Positions 1-10,385 of a stretch of DNA of 64,000 bases are shown one piece after another (positions within the stretch are counted from its first letter, which is position 1; the number at the start of each line of letters is the position of its first letter). The DNA lies in NCBI GenBank assembly GCA_026168455.1, contig CM047431.1, positions 18,575,547 through 18,639,546 on the forward strand. The letters run 5' to 3'. The DNA is from Theocolax elegans (lineage: Eukaryota > Arthropoda > Insecta > Hymenoptera > Cerocephalidae). The notes under the pieces are model-generated. The model was not told the DNA's origin, ran no database searches, and worked only from the letters and a program-made list of their open reading frames with translations. Position numbers and translations under genes: made by a program.

Positions 1-769
1 GTTCGAGCTCAGGCCCTATGATTTTGTCCACTAACCTTTGGAACGTGGCTCCCGCCTAAGATAGGCCATAAGGCATCCTTTTAAATTGGAATAAGCCTAA
101 CCCAGGTACTGTGAACGCGGTTATAGCCGCTGACTCTGGTCTTAGCGGTATTTGGTGGTACGCGCTACTCAAGTCTAGCGTACTGATGTACCTCGCGTTC
201 TTTAGCTTCCGTAGTATGCCCTCCATGTTAGGCAGCGGGTAAGTATCGATTTTCGACACTGCATTGACCTTACGATAGTCAATACAGAACCGATACTTTT
301 CGTTAGGTTTACGGACCATCACTACTGGGCTTGACCACCCACTGGTCGACGGCTCAATCACTCCTGCGTCGAGCATCTCCTTAACCTGGGCGTGCATCTC
401 CTCCTCTATTCGCTTAGAGACGGGATAATATTTCTGTTTGATTGGCCGCGCCGTACCCACGTCGATTGCGTGCTCAATCAGAGATGTACATCCCAACGGC
501 CTCCCCGTTGTACCCAGGTATCGGTGAGCCAGTGTATGCAGTCTTTCTTGCTCCTCTGGCAATAAGTCTGCTAGTCCCATCGATGCTATCTTGAATGCAT
601 CCACTCGCGATATGCTCGCTACTTCCAGATCTACGGACTTGTTGGCCGCTTTGATCCAAAGTTTATTCTCGTTCGGATTGAAAACTGCGCCAAAACCACG
701 GATGAAGTCCGCTCTTTGACGTAACAGTCGATTTGATCGTCTGGAAGTACGGCTACGCGAATATCTCAC
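1..769 (-). pseudogene. Ty3/gypsy pol fragment: protease-RT linker and reverse transcriptase N-terminal half
   Basis: The minus-strand reading frame from 769 carries the classic Ty3/gypsy sequence: the primer-grip approach with the IEPSTSGWSSPVVMVRK segment, the FCIDYRKVNAVSK motif, the catalytic-loop aspartate in STLDLSSAYHQIPL and the FKRMPYGL motif. A TAG stop at 56-58 interrupts the frame. RT-like residues (AGATFQRLVDKI) continue in the same frame beyond it and run off the window edge, so the YxDD box is not visible. The role in an intact element is cDNA synthesis from the element RNA. The next ORFs upstream on the same strand are protease and gag, which fits one gypsy-type element. I judge it a dead copy because of the nonsense codon and the frame break from the protease. 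Confidence 0.9.
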
Positions 770-1203
770 TTTGTTCCGGCAACCTCGAAAGGCAGGTCTA
801 CGTAACCAGCGATCATCACCGTCTGGTTTCCTGGTACTTTCGCTTTTCTTCCGTTGCTCGGGATAAGTGGACAGCCGCAGGCCGTGGCCAATTGTAGACC
901 TATCGAACCCATTACCGAGCGCGATGCTCCAGTATCGAACAAGGCGCGTACGCGGTAGCCAGCAATGCCCACTTGGACTCCTCTAGAGAGTGGTGCTGGG
1001 GGCATGGGGTGTGATGGCCCAGTTGAATTGTCCAGGTAATGGTACGTCAGCGTGTCCTGGAATTCTACTTGTTGTCGTTGGTTACGGACTTCATGTTGTG
1101 GCTGGTCTAATCTAGTGCTTGTTAAAATAGGTTGCATCTGCGCTGCCGTTAGCGCGTTTATTTTTTCAGTTAACTGTTTAACTGTGTCTGATATTTCCTG
1201 CAT
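766..1203 (-). pseudogene. Ty3/gypsy aspartic protease region
   Basis: This minus-strand ORF contains a retropepsin active-site signature, RALFDTGASRSVM, near residue 90. An IAGYVDLPFEV stretch follows, as in the flap-side strand of gypsy proteases. The N-terminal 70 residues (ISDTVKQLTEKINALTAAQM) look like a short coiled coil from the gag end. The family cleaves the Gag-Pol polyprotein in virus-like particles. It overlaps the RT ORF by 4 bases in another frame and lies just downstream of the gag-like ORF at 1260-1697, so the order gag-PR-RT is kept. The catalytic DTG is intact, but the frame relationship with RT suggests a frameshift unless ribosomal frameshifting is used. Confidence 0.85.
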
Positions 1204-1259
1204 AAAGCTTGCGAATTCTAGTGGGATTTCAAATGATCCTCCGTCTGTTGCAGAGAGTC

Positions 1260-1697
1260 TTATTCTGCTTGGATTTTGATCATTGTTTTGTCGGCACCTT
1301 TGTTATTCGTTGATGTTGATTCCGTGGTTTCTTGTAATATTGCCGTAGTTTCGTCATGTTGGTATTGATGGACTCTTCTACAGCTCGTTTCCATATTTTT
1401 TTTAATCCTTTCATCGTTGTTAAGAGTTACCAACGGGTGACTTGTTGTTTCGTTAATTGTCGAATTCTCCCACGAGTGTTCTGCCGAACTATATTTATTG
1501 ATGAAATTTTGCCTGAGTTCCTCCCGACGGTGCCAGACGGTGATTTCATCCTGCTCAGGTTCTTCAACATAATCCCTAGGCTCGTAATCTCCTAGGAGCC
1601 ATTTTGTCAGACGACTTAACTTGTCAAATTTATTGCCTGTATCTTTAAGTGACAGGCCGTTAAGATATTGACATATATCTTTGTCTCTATAAAACAA
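1260..1697 (-). pseudogene. Gag-like N-terminal fragment of the same gypsy element
   Basis: A 145-residue minus-strand ORF of charged, polar composition with no zinc knuckle. I place it in gag by position (5' of the protease, 3' of a PBS/LTR). A stretch here (KLSRLTKWLLGDYEP) also resembles gag-position residues that can be read around 59.7-59.8 kb in the element at 56-60 kb (LYQWLLENYLAQEF). Gag forms the particle shell in this family. No other domain is recognisable. An intact gag should be longer and reach a nucleocapsid region, so this copy is truncated or frameshifted. The role is inferred from context. Confidence 0.5.
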
Positions 1698-1699
1698 AC

Positions 1700-2658
1700 A
1701 CCAGTCTTCGATCTTCTGTTGTGTCGAACACGCCCTATTTAAAATAACGATTTAAATAAATAATTTACAATAAATATATAAAATAATTTAATTCGCTTTA
1801 CCGGAGCAGTCCAATTGCGCGGTTATCGTGGGGTCGTTTGCTCGCGTTTTCCCTAAGGCGCACAATTATAATCGCAAAATACAAAAATATATATGATCGG
1901 ATTATACGGCCTAATTATTGGATTGCTCTGGCTTCGTCCTATCGTGTACGCTAAGGTAAGATTGTGTGGGTTATTGCGAATCCGGTTTGATATTACCAGA
2001 GTAGGAATTTAATAATTAAATAATAAATATTAAATGTGGGTATTATAATCACCTCTTTAATTAACAAAATTAAAATAACCCGAATAAAACAATAAGTGTT
2101 TTATTTTTGCCCGCACAATATTTCAGCACGTCAATTAAAATTTATTGAGACGTGTAACCAAATAATTCTAATTGATTAAAGAAACTTAAAGAAAATTTAT
2201 AAAAAAAAAGGAAGACTTTAATTATAAGTCTTTTTGTTTTTATAATCCTAAATTAATGCCAATTAATTAACTAATTAATTAATTGGCATTAATTAATTAA
2301 CTAATTAATTAATTGGTTAAAACTTAGCGTACACCAAATCTATTGTCTCTCTCTCGCCTATTGTGCTACGCAGAAATATATGACGGGAAATTACTATTTC
2401 GAAAATAATAAGTATAATTATTTCTAGTGAACTCCAAGAATTATGTTCGATTGTACTCGACTCGTGTTGTTGACATATGCTCGTCGGGACGAACTCGCAA
2501 CGTACTCACAACCACGCGTCGAAGCTTATATATATAACAACGTACGAAGTCGAAAATTCAATTAAAAAGATTTTTCCTACCCCGAGGAAACTCACGTTTT
2601 GGTTGTCAATTGCAACAATTTTCCCTAACCCAAGGAAACTCACGCGTTGGGTGCCAGC
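1700..2658 (-). other. Untranslated leader of the gypsy element with PBS
   Basis: No gene is visible. The stretch is AT-rich and carries a nested TTAATTAA-type tandem palindrome around 2263-2319. At 2647-2656 the minus strand reads TGGCACCCAA, the standard look of a gypsy primer-binding site complementary to a tRNA 3' end. It lies two bases from a candidate LTR end. This fixes the direction of the element as minus and its 5' LTR as the sequence above 2658. Confidence 0.45.
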
Positions 2659-3454
2659 TGTAACAGGGTCGGTATTATACGTCAGGAGGGTTATATTCGT
2701 CCTGTGCACGTATTCAATGCACAGGAAATCTCCGCACCGCTGCGATCAGCTGTCTCACCATACAGCTGATAAATCGGTAAAATCACCTCTCGGGACGACC
2801 GGAGCTAGCCTCAAGCTCCGTGTGACGTTGTCGGCCTTGTGTACAATGTATATACTTACCTAGTACACACTTATTCTTCGTCGATACTCGTGCTCGGCTC
2901 CTCAGATATGTGTCATGCGAAGCAATGCACGACACCCGCGGGGCATGGCGGTATTCGCCTTCGGGGAGAGGGAGTGATCGCAGGTTAACTGAATATTACT
3001 CGAATTCAAAGATACTGAGTCAATTTATTATATAAGACGTAAAGGTGTAAAATATTACAATAAGACGAGCCAAGGCAAGGTTAAACCTTGGCTCGAAGAA
3101 AACAAGAATAACCGGACGAATAAACTATAAAAGTAGAAAACCGCGTGTGTGCGAGTATGTGTGCGCCCGCCGCAAGAACGCGTATCGACGGGGGGACGGC
3201 GCATTCCTCTGTTCCTTCGTCTTCTCGATTACTCGTTTTCTCTCTCTCTCTCCTTCGCTTTCCTCGGTCGAAGGTTGGCACGTTACGAGGCCTTTAGGGT
3301 CTCTCTCATAGGCGAGATGATACTGCCGGTGTGTCGTGCACGCCGGCTCTCCGACGCGCTCGCGCATGCGCCTTACGCGTCTTCGACGGTAAACTCACGC
3401 GATCGGTATGATTTCGTCTCGCGTGGACCGTTTACCGTTACGGTACATTGTACA
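2659..3454 (-). repeat. Putative 5' LTR of the gypsy element
   Basis: The segment begins TGTAACAGGG and ends CATTGTACA on the plus strand, so it has TG...CA ends in either orientation. Its lower end is two bases from the PBS at 2647-2656. It is GC-richer than its surroundings and holds a 10-bp stem hairpin (CGAGCCAAGG and its complement) at 3066-3095, plus CT-rich tracts. On the minus strand an AGTATATACA sequence at about 2845-2855 could serve as a TATA box. No second copy is in the window, so the upper boundary is inferred only from the TG/CA rule. ORFs inside it are not credible genes. Confidence 0.4.
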
Positions 3455-3514
3455 AAATAATAATTTTATTTCAAATTTTGTAAACTTCTTTTATGGTTTT
3501 TTTTATTATTTATC

Positions 3515-3646
3515 AATGATACTTTGATAGTATTCGATACTTTTTTAAAAGTATCGAGGTATCGATACGGATACTTTTGAAAGTATCAATTTTTCGATAC
3601 CACCAGTATCAATACTTTTTGGGTATCGCCTATCCCTAGTTAGGAG
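3515..3646. repeat. Repeated GTATCGATAC-type motif block, possible hAT-element end
   Basis: A run of imperfect repeats of GTATC/GATAC with variable spacers ends in GGGTATCGCCTATCCCTA. Terminal TAGGGATAGG-like sequences with internal subterminal repeats are typical of hAT transposon ends. No matching opposite end or 8-bp target duplication was found, so this may be a solitary end or a simple repeat. Confidence 0.3.
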
Positions 3647-4766
3647 TGCTTTTAGACGTATTTTGATGCGCTGAATACGAAAAAAATATTAAAAAATGTT
3701 CAGGAGACATCCTTGATCTTAAAAATGGTATTTCAAGGTCAACTTCATTACTTGTAGTATTTTATTACAAAAATGATATCCAAAAATGATATGCATTACA
3801 TGCATTTTTATCACTGATGTATTATGAAAAAATATATTCGTTTATGCTTTTCGCATGACTCAGAATCAACAGCGTGGATGTTTAGAATTGAAAGGCCAAG
3901 AAAATATTCAAATTCATCTTTTATAAGAGGAGACCAAGTTTTCTGATGGGATTGCCGATCTTCGTGATTCGGACTCTCATAGCGATTCGTTTCATCTATA
4001 ATTCTTTCAATCAGAGGGGAATCAAAAAAGTATTAAAGTAAACTGATTGTTTTATTCCCCGATATAGAGATGGTAGGATTTATTTTAGAAGTACCTTGAA
4101 AGTCTTTGATTGATGGATAAAATACGTGTTTTAAAAATTTGAGTCTCATCATAATCATTTTATACCAAATCAACTTCATGAATTTCCTCATTCAATCAAC
4201 AACCAAGTTTCAATATCAGCTATTTTATCAAAAATAATTGATTGTATTTTTTTGAAAACTTAGTAAATAAAGAGAATGATGAAATAATAAGAATATTATG
4301 AATAAAAAATCTTCCGCAAGAAAAACTAACTATGTGTTGATCTGCCAAGAAACTAATAGTAATAAATAGTTCAAATATTCACTATGAAAATATGTTTCAT
4401 CGAACGCAACACTATTTGATTCGTTACGTACAATCTGTGGAAGTATTAGCTTACATTCCCATCAAATTACATTTCAAGAAGAACAAATCTTGCGTTCAAA
4501 AAATGCGAAACGATTAAAAATTTTTCCTCCAAAACGGAATAATATGGAATATTATTTCTCTAAAACATTGCATAGCTCTATGGTCATAATCATAGATCTA
4601 TGAGAAAAAAAATAAGTAAGTCGTTAATTTCGACTGAGTGCGTAAAAAGATACAAATTCCGCTGGGCAATTCAGATGAAAAAGTACCTTCTGAGAAACCG
4701 AAAAATTGTCGCTGTTTACAGAAATATTTATAATCAAAGAACAACAAGCTTTTTATACGTCCTAAC
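3647..4766. other. AT-rich DNA without recognisable genes
   Basis: No ORF with recognisable domains on either strand. A short ORF at 4600-4821 runs into the small repeat at 4767 and is unlikely to be real. Confidence 0.6.
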
Positions 4767-4873
4767 CCCTGTCAGCACAAAATGTCTTAAAGACGTTTCT
4801 AGACATTTTAAAAACGCTTAGAACGCTTAATAACGTTTTAAAAACGTCTCCGAGACGGACAGTGCTACCTGGG
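4767..4873 (+). repeat. 107-bp CCCTG...TGGG palindromic small repeat, copy 1
   Basis: Begins CCCTGTCAGCACAAAA and ends GACAGTGCTACCTGGG, so the ends are imperfect inverted repeats. The interior is made of AACGTTTTAAAAACGTC-like units. An inverted copy of the same length lies at 7176-7282. It has the size and shape of a miniature inverted-repeat element. The superfamily is not determined. Confidence 0.65.
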
Positions 4874-5345
4874 AACGCTTTCGCTTTGCTATTCTAATAA
4901 AAAACTACCTGTTTAGAAAACGGAAAATTTGTTCTTTGCAGAGATATTTACTTTTAAAGAACAAAGGCGCTGGGTTTTAGATGAACTTAGACTTTTTTAT
5001 TGCTTATACGCTACATGTGCAAATATTTCGATATTTCGAATTTTTATGCCTCACAACGCTTCTGCTGGACAATTCTTGAATATTTCTGAACTAGTCTGAT
5101 GCAGAATTATTATTATTATTTATGATACGGAAGTTCACATTGTTCGTAACGAACGATAATCGGAAAAAAAATTTTTATAAATAAAAAAAGAAACTAGTTT
5201 TACACTTAACAAGAACTGATGTAGTCTAAAAATTAAATTATATAGTTTAATACAGTCCCAGGGCCAATGAACACACAATAATCGGATCAATGTCTAGTAA
5301 CGAAGAAAATTGAGTAATGAAAAATTCATTAAAGTATATAAATAA

Positions 5346-5880
5346 TTTACCTAGCATGAAAACTATTATATACTGCATTTTACTAAGGTATGAAAGGTGA
5401 TAAAAAAATTAAAAAATAATCCCACCTTAACAATTTTAGCAGTGGGCCAATAATGAACATTTCTGCCGATTTCGATGAGAATGGAAAATTTTCGAGGTAT
5501 ACATATTCCTGCGGGTTTATAAATGATTTACCTAGCACGAAAACAATTCGATTGCACTTTACTAAGGTAGAAAAGATTACAAATCATTTTTAATGATTTC
5601 TACGTTACCAATTTCTAGCAGAGGGCCTATAAATGGACATTTCTGGCGTTTTCGATGCAGCTGGAAATTTTTCCAGTAATAAAAAATTCCTATCAGTTTA
5701 TAATTAAATTACCTAGCACGAAAATAAATCGATTGCATTTTTCTGATGTAGAGAAGGTTACAAAAGAATTTTTAACTATTTACATTTACAAGAACATATC
5801 TGCCGTTATCGACAAGAGTGGAAACATTTCGAGGAATAAAAAATTACACTTTGGAATCTATTAAATTTCGTGCTAAATAA
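5346..5880 (+). repeat. About 180-bp tandem repeat, three diverged units
   Basis: The phrase TTACCTAGCAYGAAAA recurs at about 5348, 5529 and 5709. Each is followed by a similar order of landmarks: a CTAAGGTA or CTGATGTA stretch, GCAG.GGGCC in the first two units, then TTTC.ATGAGA or GACAAGAG and a TTTCCAGTAAT or TTTCGAGG end. Spacing is about 181 and 180 bp. The block ends in an inverted fragment of the start phrase (TTTCGTGCTAAATAAATTAT) near 5865-5890. The ORF at 5655-5864 lies inside the repeat and is not treated as a gene. Confidence 0.65.
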
Positions 5881-6014
5881 ATTATTTATAAACCTGCAGG
5901 AATTTTTTATATATTATCGAAATAGCTATTTGGAATATTATTTAATTTTAGACCTTTTAATAGTTTCAACCTATTTACAGCACTGAATTTTTTTATAATT
6001 TCAATTCAATAGTT

Positions 6015-6057
<43 letters not shown>

Positions 6058-6650
6058 CTTTATCTATCACGATTTGTTATTGAAAATCATTTTATTGTCA
6101 GCTATCTCTTTTCTGAGCATTTGCAGCACGAATCAAAACGCTGTGTAAAGAAATAATTTTCTATATTTTTCTATTTTACAGGAAAAGTTTTAATTGTATC
6201 GCATTTTTTTGAACGTAAGAATTATTCTTACTGATGGAAATTTATGCTAATACTTCTACAGGTTGTGTGGTAGTCGTAAATCCTAACAGCTGTTCAAATT
6301 TGCACTTAATAATTATTTTATTTAATATTAATGTAGTTAAACTTAAATTAATTTTCTGGACCAGAATATATATATGTATATAACCTATATTTCTGAATTA
6401 TCCTGTAGGTTACCAATATATAACCTACATATTGCCAATATAAAACCATTATAGTGGCAATATATAACCAATTATTGCCAATACATTTCCAATATATTGT
6501 TATCACATTACCATTATATTATGAATACTAGCAACAATTCGTCGAAATTATACTAAATTTATATTTATTTTTTATATATTTTTTTAACTTTATAATTTTT
6601 AAATTTAATTGAATAACAATGTAGAATATAATATAATATGTAATTAATTA
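5881..6650. other. AT-rich DNA with a (TA)n tract and short CCAATATATAAC repeats
   Basis: A (TA)n microsatellite lies at about 6018-6053. Between 6390 and 6510 the phrases CCAATATATAACC and ATTGCCAATA recur several times in both orientations. No coding signal. Confidence 0.6.
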
Positions 6651-6651
6651 A

Positions 6652-7105
6652 CTTACAAGCAAAGTACATGACCTCTGAGAAACGGATCTTACCCTAACTT
6701 GGTATATCTTTTGTAATGTAGAAATATGAAGAAAGCCAAGTTATTGCTTGCCAATGGCCACATTGACGAAAGTTATTCGACATCTAATAATAATTTCAAT
6801 AAAATTTACTTCTAATTTGATCCCTTATAGCTCAGAAACAAATAAATATAGGTACTAAAACCAAAAACCAGAAAAAAGTTGAGTTCAAGTAAATATAATT
6901 TAAAAAAAAAACTAAAATTGCTCGATTTGGAGTAAAGTTATGAAGAATATAAGAAATTGCAGAATTTTGGGCTAAAAGAAACAATAAACTTTTCATATTA
7001 AATTTTGGTTAAAATATCTTAAAATTTCTTATTTTCTACATTACAAAAGATATACCAATGTTAGGGTAAGATCCGTTTCCCGGAGGTCATGTACTTCCCT
7101 TGTTA
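6652..7105. repeat. Inverted-repeat element with about 75-bp arms
   Basis: The left arm at about 6652-6725 (ACTTACAAGCAAAGTACATG, then GGATCTTACCCTAAC and GATATACC-type sequence) is repeated in inverted form at about 7025-7105 (TACATTACAAAAGATATACC ... GGTCATGTACTTCCCTTG). Arms are roughly 85-90% complementary around an AT-rich centre of about 300 bp. It looks like a MITE. No coding capacity. Confidence 0.65.
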
Positions 7106-7175
7106 GTATTCAGTTATAAACAATTTTGTTGAATCAATAAAATAAAAATAACAGTGTATTATATTTGCAACATTG

Positions 7176-7282
7176 CCCTAATAGCACTGTCCGCCTCGAA
7201 GACGTTTTTAAAACGTTTTTAAGCGTTTTAAACGTTTTAAAAACGTCTGATAACGTATTTAAGACGTTTTGTGCTGGCAGGG
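7176..7282 (-). repeat. 107-bp CCCTG...TGGG palindromic small repeat, copy 2 (inverted)
   Basis: Reverse-oriented relative of the 4767-4873 repeat, ending GTGCTGGCAGGGT on the plus strand. Together the two copies bracket 2.3 kb in inverted orientation and could be the ends of one larger composite or two separate insertions. Confidence 0.65.
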
Positions 7283-7370
7283 TACCTATACTTATTTAAT
7301 CTTAGTCAATTACTCAAGAGTTTAAAGATATTTAACATATATTTAAATTTAATTTATTTAAGATTATAAT

Positions 7371-8194
7371 GAGTAATATGATTACGTGACAATGACAAGT
7401 ATGTGAAATTCAAACAATGTATTGCTGAATAATAATAATAATCATGTTGGTTCTTTTATAGTAATCCTTCAGATTAGTATCATAATTCTTAAAGTGGTTG
7501 TGAAATTGAAAATCCAGCATTATAAAGTTTAACCATTAATCTTATATAATTGTATAATGATATTTGTATTTTTAGCAGCTTACAGGATATTAGATGGATA
7601 CTGAAACAAGAGGGATACTTTTCTATCATTCCAAGGTAAGTGCATAAATTTTTTTGCAATGATCATGGTAATAGATTCATCGTTATAAGGCAACAATTAT
7701 ACATTTCTATTAATATTTCGGGCACTTTTCCCGGATATTTTGACCATAAGTGATCTTAATGATTTAGACCCACTCTGGAAATTTTTAGGCAGTTTCTGAC
7801 TATAAAAAGACATATTTTAGACAGTATTCGGTTTTCTGAGTCCGGAGCAGAATTGCTGATTTTCACTATTTAAGGTTTAAATGACTTACAAGAATGTGAC
7901 AGCATACGTGTACGACTTTAAAAGTATTTTTAATGAAAACTTTAGAAAATTTTACAAAAAAAGTCATATTTATGTCTTTTGTGAAAATTGCATCCCCTGG
8001 GAGCTACAAATTCATGAATATGGGCATATAATGCAAAAAAGTGCTCAAATGTTAACTTTGACTCTCTGTAACTTAAAATAATGGTCCCGAAAAAATCTGA
8101 AAAAATTCAGAACTACTGGACACCTCTAAAACATATTCCCACAGTTATAGCAATATTTATTTTTTTCATCTTCGATGTTACAGAGAACCACCCA
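7371..8194 (+). mobile_element. Foldback element FB-A, right half only
   Basis: The stretch matches the loop and right arm of the complete FB-A copies at 23691-25347 and 26717-28370 and ends in the same terminus (GTTACAGAGAACCACCCA) followed by a TA tract. The left arm is missing. It holds a splice-like mini-exon: acceptor TTTTTAG before 7577, ATG at 7595 and donor GGTAAGTG after 7636. It also holds the 66-codon arm ORF at 7881-8081. No transposase is encoded, so the element is non-autonomous. It lies about 50 bp from the candidate host exon ending at 8245 on the other strand. Confidence 0.8.
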
Positions 8195-8244
8195 TATATA
8201 TATTATTAATTAGAAATTAAATAAATAATATTAATTGCATATAC

Positions 8245-9335
8245 TTATCTAGTTGTTCCCTATAATTGATGTGAATGTCCAAAGGTTGCCTCTTGATCAG
8301 CGTGTCCGGGGTTCCCTCGGAGATAGCTACTCCTTGGCACGCTGCATCTGAAAAAAGAGAACTATATTAATATATATGTATTTACTAATGAATATAATTG
8401 TTAGTAGGGACATGTATTAGGTAGGAATAAATGAGAATGTTATAAGATACTAATAATAGGAGAGTAGGGAGGTGTGAGATGGATGAACAAATAGGTTCGT
8501 TGATTAGTAGAATTAGGAAAAAAGAGGCTAGATAATTAAATGAAATACTCTAATAATTGAGTAATAATATAGGGAGAAAGAACAGGTGAAATTAGAGCTA
8601 TTATGAATAATAAATTAATATAAAGAGTTGTTATTTATTAAGTACTAAACAAAGTAAGGAGTGTTGTTGGTTAAGGAGAGAGAGGATTAATTAAAGTATA
8701 ATGTTTATAAATACTTAATAAAAGTTATTAGATTTTATTAGATTTTCATAACACTTTATAAAGTGCGGATTTTGGACTCTAGTAATAGTTTGAAAAAATT
8801 GGTAATGTTTATAAGATTTTATTAGTTATTTTTAAAATATCGTAAATATTTCTAAACTTTAGTAGGTTTTATTAGATTTTTGTATTTCGAAAATATCGTG
8901 AAAAACGACAAAATGACACTAATAGTAACTGTTGCATTTTCCTGTATTTAACTGTTTTTAGCTGTTTTTAAGTGATGTATGCAAAAAAACAAAAGCTGTT
9001 AATAAAAGATTGCTATTGGTAAATATTCATAAAAATTCTAAATACTTATTTACTGTATATAATAATTTAAAAAAGTTATTAGTAGTTATTAGCTTTTTTA
9101 AACTTGCACATTACTTTTGCTTTTGAAACAAACCTAAAAGCTAATAAAATCTAGCAAAAGCTAAGAAGAGCTAATAAAAGTTATAAATTCTTACTAATTA
9201 TTAACAGAGTCCAAATTCTGCATATTATAAATTGATTATAAAATTTATTAGCTTTTCTTAGCTTTTTCTGGAAAAATAAATTTCCGCCTGGGTTATTAAA
9301 TATTTATAGTTACAAAAACACTTACGATTGCACAT
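8245..9335 (-). CDS. Candidate host gene: start-codon exon plus second exon (partial, minus strand)
   Basis: Exon 1 reads ATG TGC AAT C at 9335-9326 and is followed by a consensus donor, GTAAGT (9325-9320). Exon 2 begins after a polypyrimidine tract and CAG (CTCTTTTTTCAG), with first exonic base 8347. Splicing keeps one open frame, giving MCNHAACQGVAISEGT then PDTLIKRQPLDIHINYRE. The composition is ordinary protein in contrast to the AT-rich intron of about 970 bp. The end of exon 2 is uncertain: AGATAA/GTATATG near 8245 is a weak donor. Without splicing, the frame would run on for ten residues or so to a stop. No domain is recognised and further exons were not found. A CpG-rich block with a YY1-like site lies directly upstream. 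It could also be a TE-derived exon. Confidence 0.45.
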
Positions 9336-9710
9336 GGTAGTATATATACTTAGTGAGGTGTGGATTCCACTCCGTGAAGCGGTTTGTTGACAGCGGTGAT
9401 GTCGGGATCTCGCGGTGGACTGCGTCGTTTGGAGAAACCTTTGTCGGTGCGTGCGCGCACCTCCGTTCGCGCACCACTCCGCGGTAGTACATTAGTACTA
9501 TTCCCGACGGTGGGGATCGCGCACACCTGGGGAAACGGTCGCGAGGCACGCTGTTTACGTGCCGGCCCTCGCTCAGTTGTCGCCATCTTGAATCGATCTA
9601 GATTCAAGCGCGCGCACACTGAACACGCGGTCCGCGCTCGTATCGATACGGGGATCGCGTGCATATAGTATAGGGAATTCGGAACGCGGATAGTGGAGGA
9701 ACACGTGTAT
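9336..9710 (-). promoter_or_regulatory. CpG-rich island, likely promoter and 5' UTR of the minus-strand candidate gene
   Basis: A sharp block of CpG-rich sequence in AT-rich DNA. On the minus strand it contains AAGATGGCGACA, the core of the YY1-type promoter element, at about 9574-9588. It also has CGCGCGCG-like runs and a TATATA tract just before the candidate ATG at 9335. Minus-strand ORF 9350-9664 starts in this block (from the YY1 site it reads MATTERGPARK) and stops 14 bases before that ATG, so it could be an upstream ORF. An LTR fragment is the main alternative. Confidence 0.4.
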
Positions 9711-9724
9711 ATTAGTAAGGAGTT

Positions 9725-10385
9725 TCAGTCTTGAAATACCGTTTTATAAAATATTGACCTCTAGTAAACAATGCATCTGATTTTTTCCGGATTTTTAAAT
9801 CGATATGAAACGCCGAATATTGCTTCGATAGTCTACGGGGACCGTGCGCACGATTACCGTAAATCTTGCACGGTCCCCGTAGACATACCGCTGTAGAAAA
9901 TTGTAAATATTTCACATTCATTAATTCTTTTAGCGCAGTTTTTTGTAATTTGGGTTTGTGTTTATCTTTTTACTAAAATAATTGAAAATTCGCTAGTAGA
10001 TGACAAGAAATTCACCCGAACAGAGTTTTACTATTTAGTAAAATTTAGCGGAATTGCTTATTTTGTCGCAAAAAAATTTTCAGTCTCTAATTACCATTTT
10101 ATAAAATATTGGCCTCTACTAAACAATGCATCTGATTTTTCCCGGATTTTTAAATCGAAAATAAAAGCAGAATATTGCTGCGATAGTCTACGGGGACCGT
10201 GCGCACGATTGCCGTAAAACTTGCACGGTCCCCGTAGACCTACCGCAGTAGAAAATTGTAAATATTTCACATTTATTAATTCTTTTCTCGCAGATTTTTT
10301 GTAATTAGGCTTTGTGTGTATCTTTTTACTAAAATAAGTGAAAATTCGTTAGTAGATGACAAGAAATTCACCCAAACAGAGATTT
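9725..10385 (+). repeat. Tandem duplication of an about 355-bp unit, each with a strong hairpin
   Basis: The two units align over most of their length: TTTTATAAAATATTG.CCTC, then AACAATGCATCTGATTTTT, hairpin, GTAGAAAATTGTAAATATTTC and AGATGACAAGAAATTCACCC. The offset is 355 bp. Each hairpin has a 17-bp perfect stem, GTCTACGGGGACCGTGC with its complement, at 9831-9884 and 10186-10239, around a 20-nt loop. No ORF of interest. Confidence 0.8.

Noticed and set aside
3081..3460. Overlapping ORFs on both strands
   Set aside because: CpG/CT-rich LTR sequence creates stop-poor frames; no conserved motif.
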